This document shows positions 33,118 to 44,112 of a stretch of DNA of 64,000 nucleotides, in pieces (positions within the stretch are counted from its first letter, which is position 1; every line of letters starts with the position of its first letter). This DNA comes from Campanula takesimana. Taxonomy: Eukaryota > Streptophyta > Magnoliopsida > Asterales > Campanulaceae. The DNA lies in NCBI GenBank assembly GCA_026119855.1, contig JAOWBW010000320.1, positions 248,001 through 312,000 of the forward strand, written 5' to 3'. Made by a program: the position numbers and the translations under genes. The notes under the pieces are model-generated. The model was given only the letters and a program-made list of their open reading frames with translations. It was not told the origin of the DNA and searched no databases.

Positions 33118-34210
33118 TTCTCACATTTGTTTAAATGTGCAGGGACTAAAGAATAGGAGACTACTTAAAGAGGGTGAAGTAGACCTACGCATGGAGAATG
33201 GAGCAAGAGTTGCTGCATTAGCCGTAGGGACTTATGAAGTCACTTTACCTTCCGGTTTAATACTTGTTTTGAACAATTGCTATTATGTACCGGATTTAAG
33301 TAGAAATATTATTTCAATTTCTTGTTTGGATAATGAAGGTTTTAAGTTTCTTATTGAGAATAAGAAATTTTCTATTTATTTAAATGATGTGCTTTATGGT
33401 ATTGTTAATTCTATTAATGGCCTTTATGTCTTGGATGTCAAGAATGAAAATAATGAAAATGTCTATCATATAAATAAGAAATCTAAACCTAATGATGTAA
33501 ATCATTCTTATTTGTGGCATTGCCGTCTTGGTCATATTAATGAGAAGAGTATCTCAAAACTTCATGGGGACGGTCTCTTGGGTTCATGTGACCTTGCGTC
33601 ATATGATACTTGTGAGTCACGTCTTCTTGGGAAAATGACTAAGACACCTTTTACCAAACTAGGTGAGAGGGCAAGAAACTTATTGGGGTTGATACATTCC
33701 GATGTATGCGGACCATTAAGTAGCAATGCTAGGGGAGGATTTCAATACTTCATAACCTTCACTGATGATTATAGTAGATTTGGGTATGTTTACCTAATGA
33801 AACATAAAAGTGAAGCATTTGAGATATTTAGAATATTTCAAAATGAAGTAGAAAAACAACTTGGCAAAAGTATTAAGGCACTTCGATCAGATCGTGGTGG
33901 AGAATACTTAAGTCATGAATTTGATGATCATCTAAAGAATTGTGGAATAGTTTCACAATTGACTCCACCCGGAACACCACAATGGAATGGTGTGTCCGAG
34001 AGGAGAAATCGGACTTTGTTAGACATGGTTCGATCAATGATGAGTCAAGTTGATCTTCCAATATCGTTTTGGGGTTACGCCCTAGAAACCGCTGCTTTCA
34101 CACTAAATCAAGTTCCAACTTAATCAGTTCCAAAGACTCCATATGAGATGTGGAGCGGAAAGAAACCTAGTTTGTCTTTCATGAGGATTTGGGGTTGCGA
34201 AGCTTTTGTC
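33118..34210 (+). pseudogene. INT: copia-2 protease remnant and integrase
   Basis: Relative to copia-1, 46 bp around the protease active site (WVLDTGCG) are missing, with TTCTC at both ends of the lost segment, leaving one TTCTC at 33118-33122. The loss also shifts the frame. Integrase follows with RLGHINEKSISKLHG, but the zinc-binding CESC has become CESR (TGT to CGT). The core Asp and Glu positions (HSDVCG, LRSDRGGEY, SERRNRTLLDM) are intact. Stops lie at 34121-34123 and about 34211. Confidence 0.9.
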
Positions 34211-36155
34211 TAAAGACTTGTCTCCGACAAACTAGCACACAAATCTGATAAATGTATTTTCGTGGGATATCCTAAGGAAACTAAAGGATATTACTTTTAC
34301 AACCGAGAGGACAACAAAGTGTTTGTTGCCCGAACTGGTGTCTTTCTAGAGAAAGAGTTTCTCTCTAAAGAAATAAGTGGGAGTAAAGTAAATCTTGAAG
34401 AGATTAGAGCCACAGAAAATGACATCGAACCAATAGTGGAACAAGAACAAGAACCACAAGGAGTTGTGGAACCTGTTCAAAATATACAAGCAACTCGCAG
34501 ATCTAGTAGGTTACGATCCGAGCCCGAGAGATATGGATTTCTCATAACGGATAGTAATGAGGTGGAAATCATTGAAAATGATGAACCGTCAACCTACCAA
34601 GAGGCGATGTCTTCTCCTGATTCGGATAAGTGGCTTGGAGCCATGGAATCTGAATTGCAATCCATGCAAGACAATCAAGTTTGGAACTTGATTGATGCGC
34701 CCGAAGGTGTAAAAACCATAGGATGCAAATGGGTCTTCAAGAAGAAGACTGACATAGATGGGAAGGTGGATACTTACAAATCTAGGCTTGTAGCGAAAGG
34801 TTATAGGCAAGTTCATGGTATTGACTATGATGAAACCTTTTCACCCATAGCAATGATCAAGTCTATAAGAATTTTGCTTGCCATTGCCGCATATCATGAC
34901 TATGAAATATGGCAAATGGACGTCAAAACCGCTTTCCTAAATGGAAAACTACAAGAGGATGGTTATATGACACAACCAGAAGGTTTTGAACAGAATTCTA
35001 AGGTATGCAAATTGTAGAGATCTATCTATGGATTGAAGCAAGCTTCTAGGAGTTGGAATCTCCGTTTTGATGAATCGGTCAAAGAGTTTGGTTTCATCAA
35101 GAACAAAGATGAGCCTTGTGTATACAAAAAGATAAGTGGGAGCATAGTGCTATTCCTTATTTTATACGTGGATGACATATTACTCATTGGAAACGATATT
35201 CCTACACTTCACTCTGTGAAGACTTGGTTAGGAAAATGCTTCGCAATGAAAGATATGGGTGAAACCGCATATATACTTGGCATTAAGATCTATAGAGATA
35301 GATCAAGGAGGCTACATGGTTTAAGCCAAAGTACTTACATTGAAAAGGTCATTAGAAGATTCCGTATGGAAAATTCTAAAAGAGGAACCTTACCGGTGTT
35401 ACATGGAGTTTCTCTAAGCAAGACTCAATGTCCTAAGACAAAAGATGAGCGTGAAAATGAATGATGTTCCATATGCTTTGGCAATTGGGTCCATCATGTA
35501 TGCCATGATTTGTACTAGGCCGGATGTATCTTATGCTTTAAGCATGACAAGTAGATACCAATCCGACCCCGGTGAAAATCACTGGATGGCTGTTAAAGCG
35601 ATTCTTAAGTACTTGAGAAGAACTAAAGATTCGTTTTTGGTCTATGGAGGAATGGAAGATGATCTCGTAGTAAATGCTTACACGGATGCAAGCTTCCAAA
35701 CCGACAAAGATGATAGTCGATCGCAATCGGGTTTTGTGTTTATGTTAAATGGTGGAGCTGTAACCTGGAAAAGTTCCAAGAAAAGTACAACCACTGATTC
35801 TACAACGGAAGCTGAATATATTGCTGTATCGGATGCTGCAAAGGAAGCTGTTTGGATTAAGAAGTTCATTACTGAACTTGAAGTGGTTCCTAGCATTGCT
35901 AATCCAATAGACCTTTATTGCGATAATAATGGTGCTATTGCTCAAGCAAAGGAACCAAGAGCACATCAGAAATCCAAACACATACTTAGGTGTTTTCATA
36001 TCATTCGAGAAATCGTTGATAGGGGAGACGTAAATATATGCAGAGTACCTACTGATGACAATGTTGCGGACCCGCTAACAAAGGGACTTCCACAAGCTAA
36101 ACATGAAGGTCATGTTAGGTCCATGGGTATTAGATACATGGGAGATTGGGCCTAG
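34211..36155 (+). pseudogene. RT-RH: copia-2 reverse transcriptase and RNase H
   Basis: RT has WLGAMESELQSM, MDVKTAFLNG and YVDDILLIG. A TAG at 35015-35017 stands where copia-1 has CAA, and a 2-bp loss near 35455 puts the RNase H part (35445-36155) in another frame. RNase H keeps YTDASFQTDKDD and DSTTEAEY. The stop of RNase H overlaps the polypurine tract. Confidence 0.9.
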
Positions 36156-36169
36156 GGCAAGTGGGAGAT
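36155..36169 (+). other. Polypurine tract of copia-2
   Basis: GGGCAAGTGGGAGAT directly precedes the 3' LTR and is identical to the site in copia-1. Confidence 0.88.
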
Positions 36170-37723
36170 TGTTGGTAGTGGTTCCCTAGGCACGTTTGAC
36201 AAACGTTGTAATTGTTATCATTTATTTCATATCAATAAAGAGATGTTTTGATTATTATTGTTGTTCATGTTTACTTATAATAATCTCCGTCCCTAGTACT
36301 TGTTAAGCACTAGTATAAAGGCTAAATGATCATGGGATGATCATGTTAGATTTATGGGTACTTGTTTGGAACAAGGAACTGGACATGGCCCGCTGTATGA
36401 GATTTATGTCATGGTCTATGTCGTACATATATCTCATATTAGTTATGTCATTCGAATCCTTAGACATGAAGTTATTATAGTCTTCCACTTGATGAACATT
36501 ATGTTTGACATATTCAAACGCTACCTTTAATCGGGTAGTTATAAAGGGTATGATTGGCATAATCGGATTCACGTAGGGAAGAGTAATAAGCTAAATGGAT
36601 TTGTCCCTCTTCGGAGAGATGTCAAGCTTAGGCCTCTCGTAGGAATGATGTTGATGAAAATGTTCGGCCAGACTCAAATGAATTGATTAGATCAATGTCA
36701 TTTGGATTATCAACATATTCAGAATCGAGAAAGTATTGAACAAAACAAGTTGACTTGTTGACCATGACTTGTGTTCAATGACATCGTGGACAAAGGGATT
36801 GTGACATGTTCTAAAAGGAATGCGAACTTGTATCTAGTTACACTATTTGGGTAGGTATGACGGTTTTCTAGAACCTAATCATATCTTATGGGTTCATGTT
36901 TGAGCCCATTGCCAACATAGTGTAATCCTAGAGGGTCACACACAAATAGAACGAATCATAAAGGACTAAATTGAAATTATGGAAGAATGTCAGATTTTGG
37001 CTCTGGCACGGTCGTGCGCCTTAAAATGGCACGGCCGTGCCATAAATCCAAACCAAGGCAAAACCTGTCGGCATGTTTGGCACGACTGTGCCAAGAAGAC
37101 AAGCACGACCGTGCTGAAAATGGTCGACCTGGGGGAATCATGCGGACCTGATGGCACGACCGTGCCAGATTATAGGGCATGACCGTGCCAGTCAAGTCGG
37201 TCAGAGTTCCTTGTTGCCTAATTTGGTGACGGGATTTATGGTTCCTAAGTCCTTAAGGGTTAAGTATTAGGACCTATAAAAGGATCCTTTCTGCAGCCAT
37301 TAGACATATGATTGTGAGTGCCTCCATAGGGTTTTGAGAGGTTATTTTCTTGTTCTAAGATCCCAAAATTGAAGAACAAGAATATTCATAATTCCATATA
37401 GTTCTTGCAATTGTGAAAGTGTGTTTCATAATTTGGTCTAGCAACCAAGATCAAGAAGTTCCTTGATATTCGTTCGTGGTGTGGATACCGCTAGAGGGTG
37501 AAGCTTATCATCTTCAAAGTTCGTGTTGTTGCTTTTGTGATCAAGCTTCAAAATCTCCACCAACTTCAAAAGCTAGAAATCAAAGTCATCTAGGGTTAGT
37601 TTTTCTTTTCTAGTATTCATATTGTTGTATTTGATTTAATCATATGAATGGATCTATGGGCTTTGGGTTTCATAAAATTTTAAATGCTATCTTCCGCTGC
37701 GCATGTTACTCCGAAACCCAACA
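36170..37723 (+). repeat. 3' LTR of copia-2 (1554 bp)
   Basis: It pairs with 29159-30728 over its full length. The TATAAAA is at 37275-37281. The GGCACGACCGTGCC units have minor changes (CACGACTGTGCC, CATGACCGTGCC). Confidence 0.96.
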
Positions 37724-37815
37724 AAAGAGTCCCAAAAATAAAATAATTAGGGAAGGGGCCAGTTATTAAATTATTTCCTTCTTAAAAGAGTTTGGTCCTC
37801 CAAACTAAACGTACC

Positions 37816-38068
37816 TTAATCAGAAAACAGGGCGGGATACGCCTCTCGCATCTCGCTCTCAAGCTTCCACGTAGCTTCTCTTTCCGTATGGTTGCTCCAT
37901 TATACTTTCACATAAGGAATCACTCTTTTCCTCAGGATCTGATCTTTCCGATCTACAATCTTCACAGGTTACTCGTTGAAGCTCAAATTAGCACGAACTC
38001 GGAATTGTTTATACTCAATCATATGACTCGGATCGAAAATGTACTTCCTTAACATTGATACATGAAAC
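37816..38068 (-). pseudogene. Element C pol C-terminus with chromodomain
   Basis: The minus strand reads FHVSMLRKYIFDPSHMIEY at the start, then KIVDRKDQILRKRVIPYVKV, and ends REATWKLESEMREAYPALF. This is the end of integrase plus chromodomain of Tekay/Del-like chromoviruses, which is thought to guide integration to heterochromatin. Two in-frame TAA codons interrupt it, one after FNE and one after VKV. The 5' side is cut at 38068. Confidence 0.88.
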
Positions 38069-39040
38069 TATAGATACCCCGGGAGGAGCCCCACGGCTTG
38101 GCTAGAGCGCGTGGGTGGATTCCTAGGATGTCGATTCGTGTTTTAGATGTTTGTTTAGAGTCGCCACCTATGTTTTTAACGGAACATAAGAAAAACCTAA
38201 TATTTAGCATATGTTTTGATACGAAAACTAGAGATTCTTGTTATGAGGTTCGGGGGTTAGATTATGAGATGAGAAGTACTTAAACACCCATCTCGCCCAA
38301 CTAGTGTTGATCTTGCTTGTTCGTAGTCTACATAAAACAAATGTTCTTCCTATTTTTTGATGATGATAAAAGGGGTTGAAAAGGGATGTTTTGAATGTGG
38401 GGAGATAACTCCTTGACCAACTTAAATGGAATGAAGTGATCTTTGGTGTTATGTCCCAAAATGTTTTGGGTGATTGCACGTTTGATAAAGTAAAAGAAGG
38501 AGAAATGAGATGAAGTAGAGAGAAGAGATAGGAGAATAGTATTACGTAGACTTCAAGAAACTTCAAGTTCTTGTTAGGGAAATACTCAAAAATACCTTAA
38601 AGTATAGTTATCACAAAAGTCTTCTTTTGGTAGAGTTTTCTTATGTTGGAAAAAGTCTCTAAAAAAAGGGTCCTTTGAAATGGTGGAGAAGAGGGGTTTT
38701 TTAAGTTGAAAACCATATATTTTTTGTGCCAAAACGAAGTCACAAAGATCAATTTCCCAGGCAAAATCATGTAAAATGAGCAAGGGAGGGATTCTTCGAC
38801 AGAATCAGTAATTGACGCCCAGATGCGCGCGCCTCCTGCCTTGGTGGCGGGATGCGCGCGCTTCTGACCCCTATGGGTGAAGGCGCGCGACTTTGAAATG
38901 GCTTTTTTGACAGAATGGACTAGAATGTCATCACTGTTATTTAGTTTAGTCCTTGGACTTAAGAGAGTTAGACAGGACCTTAACGGAAGTAACAGAAACT
39001 AACGAAAAACACATAACATAAGAAGAAACATAAAATCAAA

Positions 39041-40033
39041 GGCCAAAATATGTTTAGCCCCCTTAAGTTTACACCAAATCTCACTTTGCCACCTCGAACG
39101 AAATTTTTCCTAGATTGGTACCCAATGTTAAATTTATCCCACTTTACCCCCCAGATCTTAACGACTGTTAGAAATTTAACAGAACAGGTAACGAATGGAC
39201 TAGTTTGTAATGATTATTAGTTTTTAAGGGTCAAAATGCAAAGTTTTAAATATAAAGTACTAAAAATTTATTTCTTTTTTCCAAATAATTAACATTGTCT
39301 TAAATTTTCTATAATTAAAATTTCTTGAAAATAATACTAATTTTTAAGCAAAAATATTTTTTCAAAAAATAATATATATTTTTTTAAATAAAATTTAGTA
39401 CGGTTTTTTTTATTTTCTTAAATAAAATTATTTAAAAAATAAAGAATTTTTTTCTAAAAAACATAGTTATGTTTTATTTATATTTTTCAAAAATATAAAT
39501 AAAACATTTAAATCGTAATATTTGTAAGAATTTTATGTTTTAAAAAATAAAACATTATAATCCCTCTGTCCCTAAATGACTGTCTATTTTCAAGAAATCT
39601 TCGTCCCAAAATGAGTGTCTTTTTTTACCATAACTTTTATTAAATAGTTTTATTTAAGAAAATAAAAAAAAAACATACTAAATTTTTATATTAAAAAATA
39701 CATATTATTTTTTAAAAAATATTTTTGCTTAAAAATTATTATTATTTTAAAGAAATATTAATTATAGCAATTTAAGATAATGTTAATTATTTGGAAAAAA
39801 GAAATAAATTTTTAGTACTTTATATTTAAAACTTTGCATTTTAACCCTTAAAAACTAATAATCATTACAAACTAGTCCATTCGTTACCTATTCTGTTAAA
39901 TTTCTAACAGTCGTTAAGATCTGGGGGAATGTAGGATAATTTTAACATTGGGTACTAATCTGGGACAAATTTCGTTTGAGGTGGCAAAGTGGGATTTGGT
40001 GTAAACTTAAGGGGGCTAAACATATTTTGGCCC
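39041..40033. mobile_element. Non-autonomous transposon with about 400-bp inverted ends (MULE-like)
   Basis: The ends GGCCAAAATATGTTTAGCCC and its complement (GGGCTAAACATATTTTGGCC at the right end) begin inverted repeats that run about 400 bp inwards (39041-39435 with 39640-40033). AAAATCAAA flanks both sides (39032-39040 and 40034-40042). The related LTR at 12218-12230 has this 9-mer once and no insert, so the 9-bp duplication is supported. A 9-bp duplication and long terminal inverted repeats fit Mutator-like elements. There is no transposase. Confidence 0.88.
39556..39625 (+). repeat. Stowaway-like end sequence in the loop of the transposon
   Basis: ATAATCCCTCTGTCCC and GTCCCAAAATGAGTGTC resemble the ends of plant Stowaway MITEs. 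Only one end is visible, so this may be a fragment or a chance match. Confidence 0.35.
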
Positions 40034-40082
40034 AAAATCAAATGTGCAATCGGGGTGAGCGGTCCAAGGCGGGGTGTCTACA

Positions 40083-40260
40083 GAGCCCCTCGGTGGCGTC
40101 GATTGCGAAGCAAAACGCGCCGACGAAAGAAAGACATCCGCCGAGGACATCACCAAGAAAAAGTAAAAACTCGATGAAAGCAAGAATTTGAAATTGCGAG
40201 AGATAGAGGTGCGCTCCCTGTATGAGCGACTTTTGTTGATAGAAGAGGTGTGGTGGCATG
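40083..40260 (+). other. Charged, possibly coding remnant next to the E LTR
   Basis: A plus-strand reading rich in Lys and Glu (AKRADERKTSAEDITKKK, stop, LDESKNLKLREIEVRSLYER) could be the end of a coiled-coil antisense ORF. It runs straight into the tandem array. The family is unknown. Confidence 0.35.
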
Positions 40261-40264
40261 ATCC

Positions 40265-40720
40265 GTTTATGAATCTGTCAGCTGAATTCGTTTGTGAATC
40301 TATTGGTCGAATCCGTTTGTGAATCCGTTAGTTGAATCCCTTTTTGAATCCATAGGTCTAATCCGTTTGTGAATCCGTTGGTTGAATCCGTTTGTGAATC
40401 CATTGGTCGAATCCGTTTGTGAATCTGTTGGCTGAATCTGTTTGTGAATCCATTGGTCGAATCCGTCTGTGAATCCGTTAGCTGAATCCGTTTGTGAATC
40501 CATTGGTCGAATCTGTTTGTGAATCCGTTTGTGAATCCATTGGTCGAATCCGTTTGGGAATCCGTTGGCTGAATCCATTTGTGAATCCGTTGGTTGAATC
40601 CATTTGTGAATCCATTGGCTGAATCCGTTTGTGAATCCATTGGTCGAATCCATTTGTGAATCTGTTGGCTAAATCCGTTTGTGAATCCATTGGTCGAACC
40701 CATTTGTAAATCCGTTTGCT
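40265..40720 (+). repeat. 24-bp tandem repeat GAATCCGTTTGTGAATCCATTG
   Basis: About 18 units of 24 bp (48-bp higher order: TTGGTCGAATC alternating with TTGGCTGAATC). The unit length is divisible by 3, so the minus strand has long open frames encoding (I/M)DSQTDSTNGFTNGF-like repeats. No independent sign of translation is seen. Confidence 0.88.
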
Positions 40721-41130
40721 GCTTAAGAGGTTGTGATTTCGGTGGTTCACCGTGGACCAAATTGCTGTTTGGAGCTGTATTTGATGCATGCTGACTTCAT
40801 GACTTTTGTGGCGTGCGGGCACAGTTGACCGCGAACCGAAAAACTTGTTTTCCCTTTTGAGAGGAAAATGTTAAGATTGACTTTAACTTCTGTAACCGTC
40901 GGATTAAATGATGTCCGTTGCGGAGCTTTGTGCTTGAAATGCCCCGAGGTGGAGCTAAAAACTCGGATGGGAGTTGGAGAAACATTGATGTGATGCATGT
41001 ATTCATGCCTGGGGAATTGCACTTGGACCTGTCAGGGCACGGGAGTCGCCCACGTCCGAGAGTTGCTGTGGGACGCGCCTCCGTCTCAGGATAGTAGCAG
41101 GAGGCACGCGCATTGCGCTTAAGTGCAGCA

Positions 41131-41138
41131 TATAAATA
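41131..41138 (+). promoter_or_regulatory. TATA box of the antisense PMD gene
   Basis: TATAAATA lies 141 bp upstream of the ATG at 41272. GC-rich words (GACGCGCCTCCGTCTC, GGAGGCACGCGCATTGCGC) stand at about 41069-41118 just upstream, like those before the TATA in the G and E LTRs. Confidence 0.6.
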
Positions 41139-41271
41139 CAGAAACTGCTCATTCTGTATGAACCAAGTTCGAAATTTTGCAAAAACCTCCATATTATGTG
41201 TCGAATTCTTGCGAGGAAAACACCCCCACAACACTTCCTTCATTGATTCGAAGTCATTTTATCGATAAATC

Positions 41272-43620
41272 ATGTCGAGTTCATGTCAATCCCCTCCTTT
41301 TGAGATGCCAATGGGTGAGGAGGCTGAAATCGGGGTCGAAGCCATGGATCCAAGACTGCTCACTTATGAGTCTCACACTCATATTTCCCACTTCGTATCA
41401 GCGGGTTTGGTAAGAATTCCATGTTCCTTCTGACCATTTTGCATTCTAGGGCCGTACCATTTTTGTCTGTGATACTGCTGAAGTAACCCTCTTTTGTTGA
41501 TCATGGCTGCATGTTGTTGCCATTGCTGATTTGTCACAAAAGGAGTGTTTGGACACCCATTTATATGCTCACACACTTGTTTGCACGCTGTGATTTTGCC
41601 ATGTTGTTGAATTTCTTCATGTTGGGTTTGGCCATTTTCTAGCCGTTATGCTGACGAATTCTTTCTTTGGCCTTTTGTTTCTTTCAGAGATGGGCTCGTT
41701 TGTCTGAAATCCAAGGCGGGGCGCAGGCGCCTGTCTTTGTATGGACGAGGTTGCCTGAGAATGTTCGGGCTCGAGTTACAGCGACTCACTTTGGCCCTTT
41801 CATTACTAGCTTGCCTTCCCTGAAGAACGATCCGGACGTGATTCAGGCCTTGAGGGAGAGATGGTGGGATACCACTCACACTTTTCATTTGCTGATGGGC
41901 GAGGTGACCATGACACCTACTGATTTTACGGCTTTGACTAGTTTACCCTTTTCTGGGGTGGCCATCCCTTGTGGTGTAAGGGGGATTGCTCGGACGTCGG
42001 CTGAGCTGCTAGCCTTGGTTGACAGTGAGTTTACAGTGAAGAGCTTTCGGGTGACGTGGGGGAAGATCAGAGCTTATTTTGATATCCTTGCGGCTGAGTC
42101 CCGAGGTGTGACTGCTGACAGGGTTGATGCAGTGGCCCATTGTTTTATCTGTTTTACTCTGTCCCACACTCTTTTTGCGACCGGGGGGTGTTCTGCTTCT
42201 TTGTCCTTACTGGACCTCCTGATTGATCTGGACCAGGCTACTCAGTATAACTGGGGAGCAGCAGGTTTGGCTGCCTGTTATCATGGCATGGATCTGACTA
42301 GGACCTCGGTTACGGGCTTTTCTCTCGCTTGGGAGGTACATTTGCCACTTTGCCTTTTTCAGACTTCTGTCTTTATCTGTATTTTTCGATCGTCATTAAT
42401 CCTGTCTTTGTATCTGTTTGCAGCTGTGGGCTTTTGCCACCCTGGGAATGAGAGATTTCTGGATTGAGAGGGATGGTCAACCCCAGTACCCTGACTGTGT
42501 GAGGTGGTCTTACAAGGCCCGCAATGTGAAGACCGGTACAGCCCTAATCAGCTTGGTCTCGGCTCGGTAGTATCTTGATAACATGAGGCCCGAGTCTGTG
42601 TCCCATTCATTGTTTCCATGGAGATTGATATACGGCAGCATAGAACACACCCTGCTTCCCACTCGCTCGAGGCTTTTGATGAGCTCAGTGGAGTACATGG
42701 CTATGTATCTGGGGGAGAGAGTATACTAGCAGCATGGGAGCCAGGTGGTGGATTACCATAACCCGCCCAGGCCCGCAGTTCCAGACTTTGCTCCTTTATG
42801 TCCTTGACGTTGGGAGGCATTATCTGAGGATGATAGGGCCATGTATATGGCAGGGGTTGATGCTTCCCCTTTCATCTTCCTTCATCAGGATTACGGCATT
42901 TTCAGGGCGAGCCATTTGATGCAGGGCTTTATGTATGCTTACCCTCGGAGGACACAGCCCGCCCCCTCGTCTTCTGCTCAGTTCTATCCCACTGGTGCAG
43001 GTTATTGCTTTGTTCCCCCTTTGCCTCATTCGTATTACACTTATTCAAACTTTGGGGTTGTCGAGGAGCAGAAGGAGATTGTCCCAGAGGAGATGTCACC
43101 GGAGAGGGAGCCTCCTTCCCAGACTGCTGTGGTATGACCTTACTTTTTCTGTGCCTTTTGACCCATTTTCTATCCAGTTTCAGTATGTTGATGTAGTTTC
43201 TTGTTTCTGTTGTGACAAGTACCAGTGGATGCTTACAGGCATTTGGGCCACCAGAATAAGGGAATGCAGAGCAGATTGCACCACCTGGAGGAGAGGGTAC
43301 TGGAGCTGTGCAGGGACATGGCCAACTTAACCAAAAAGGGTGCCGGTACTGTGTCTAGAGCTATGAGAGGAGCTGCTCGAGGTGTCCGCGGCATGGAGAG
43401 AGGTTGTAGAGATATCGCTCTGGATGTTGATGAGGGTGTTACTTCGGCGAGGCAGTCATTGAGAATGAGCTTTAGCCGTGGTGGTACCAGCTCATCGGCG
43501 TGGATGCCAAAGAGACACCGCCATGAGATCATAGTTGAGGAGTCTGAGGAGGAGTCTGATGAGGAGACTGAGAGCGGTGGTGGGGATGAGCACAGTGCCG
43601 CTGATGATGATTCGGAGTAG
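41272..43620 (+). pseudogene. Plant mobile domain (MAIN-like) gene with introns, antisense in E
   Basis: Exon 1 (41272-41409) starts MSSSCQSPPFEMPMGEEAE and ends at a GTAAG donor. Exon 2 (41688-42335) follows a TTTCTTTCAG acceptor and holds the domain core: LRERWWDTTHTFHLLMGEVT, then TPTDFTALTSLPFSG. Exon 3 (42424-43131) follows TTTGCAG and begins LWAFATLGMRDFW. The last coding piece (43225-43620) is basic then acidic, ending EEESDEETESGGGDEHSAA. The plant mobile domain occurs in MAIN-like nuclear proteins and in some transposons; its biochemical role is not established. Exon 3 has in-frame stops at 42568, 42727 and 42805, each one C-to-T change away from a sense codon. The exon 3-4 junction was not resolved. 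It lies antisense to E pol. Confidence 0.8.
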
Positions 43621-44022
43621 ACGGGGAGGATGAGAAACTGGAACAATTTTTATTTTTCCTGTAATAACATTTAACATGTATTCACAGTCCTAATTATTTG
43701 TCTATATTTTTTTTATGTTTATTTATACTTGATCCTAGATGTCGACCCTTTACAAACAAATGTGTGCCCAAAGTGTTTTGTTGTTGTGGCATGTTGCTTT
43801 GTTGCTGTGGATTCTGAACTTGCTGCAGGTTGATGGTGTCTTAGGTCCCTGGCTACTCCTGAACTGACAAAGGCCTATTCTGTTCTGTCTGTCTGTCAAA
43901 GGCGTGCACGTCTGGTCTTGTGCCTGGGATGCGCACGCGTCTTGATGCCAAGTTCGGATGCGCCCGCGTCTGGGCTACTGATTTACAGCCCGTTTCTTTT
44001 CTGAACTGGATTCTCCAACAGC

Positions 44023-44030
44023 TATAAATT
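44023..44030 (+). promoter_or_regulatory. TATA box of the second antisense ORF
   Basis: TATAAATT lies 83 bp before the ATG at 44113. GC-rich repeated words (GCGTGCACGTCTGG, GATGCGCACGCGTCTTG, GATGCGCCCGCGTCTGG) stand at 43903-43975 just upstream. Confidence 0.6.
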
Positions 44031-44112
44031 TGAACCCATTTTGACCAGTTTATTCACACAGCAATATTCTGTAATACTTCCCATTACCTTAAGCCCCAAA
44101 TTCTTGTCAAAA

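Larger units (their letters stand above)
29159..37723 (+). mobile_element. Complete Ty1/copia element copia-2 (8.6 kb)
   Basis: Two LTRs (29159-30728 and 36170-37723) are flanked by AAAGA at 29154-29158 and 37724-37728, a perfect 5-bp target duplication. PBS, gag, a deleted protease, integrase, RT, RNase H and polypurine tract are in order. It was inserted in the LTR of C. The LTRs are nearly identical, so the insertion is young. The coding part is nevertheless damaged at several points, so an ancestor copied by trans-acting proteins or quick decay must be assumed. Confidence 0.97.
27326..38068 (-). mobile_element. Chromovirus-type Ty3/gypsy element C, 3' end only
   Basis: The minus strand carries the pol C-terminus with a chromodomain (37816-38068) followed by a 3' LTR that ends at 27326 with GGGGTGTTACA. 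The LTR is split by copia-2. The rest of pol would lie to the right but is cut off at 38068 by the LTR of element E. Confidence 0.75.
38069..40082 (-). repeat. 3' LTR of element E, split by a DNA transposon
   Basis: Plus-strand ends are TATAGATACCCC (the expected TG has become TA) and GGGGTGTCTACA. Without the inserted 993-bp element and its 9-bp duplication it is about 1012 bp, against 981 bp for the LTR of G. GCGCGC-type motifs lie at about 38815-38895 and the TATA counterpart near 38700 is degraded. Confidence 0.85.

Noticed and set aside
38069..40082. Solo LTR
   Set aside because: Pol, hairpin motifs and antisense ORFs with matching direction lie on its right side, so the 3' LTR of E is the better reading, although no clear polypurine tract was found at 40083.
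40278..41243. Overlapping minus-strand frames of 114-160 residues over the 24-bp array
   Set aside because: The frames are produced by the repeat length divisible by three; no conserved domain is seen.
41272..43620. Functional host MAIN-like gene
   Set aside because: Three in-frame stops in exon 3 and its position inside a retrotransposon speak for a decayed cargo copy.
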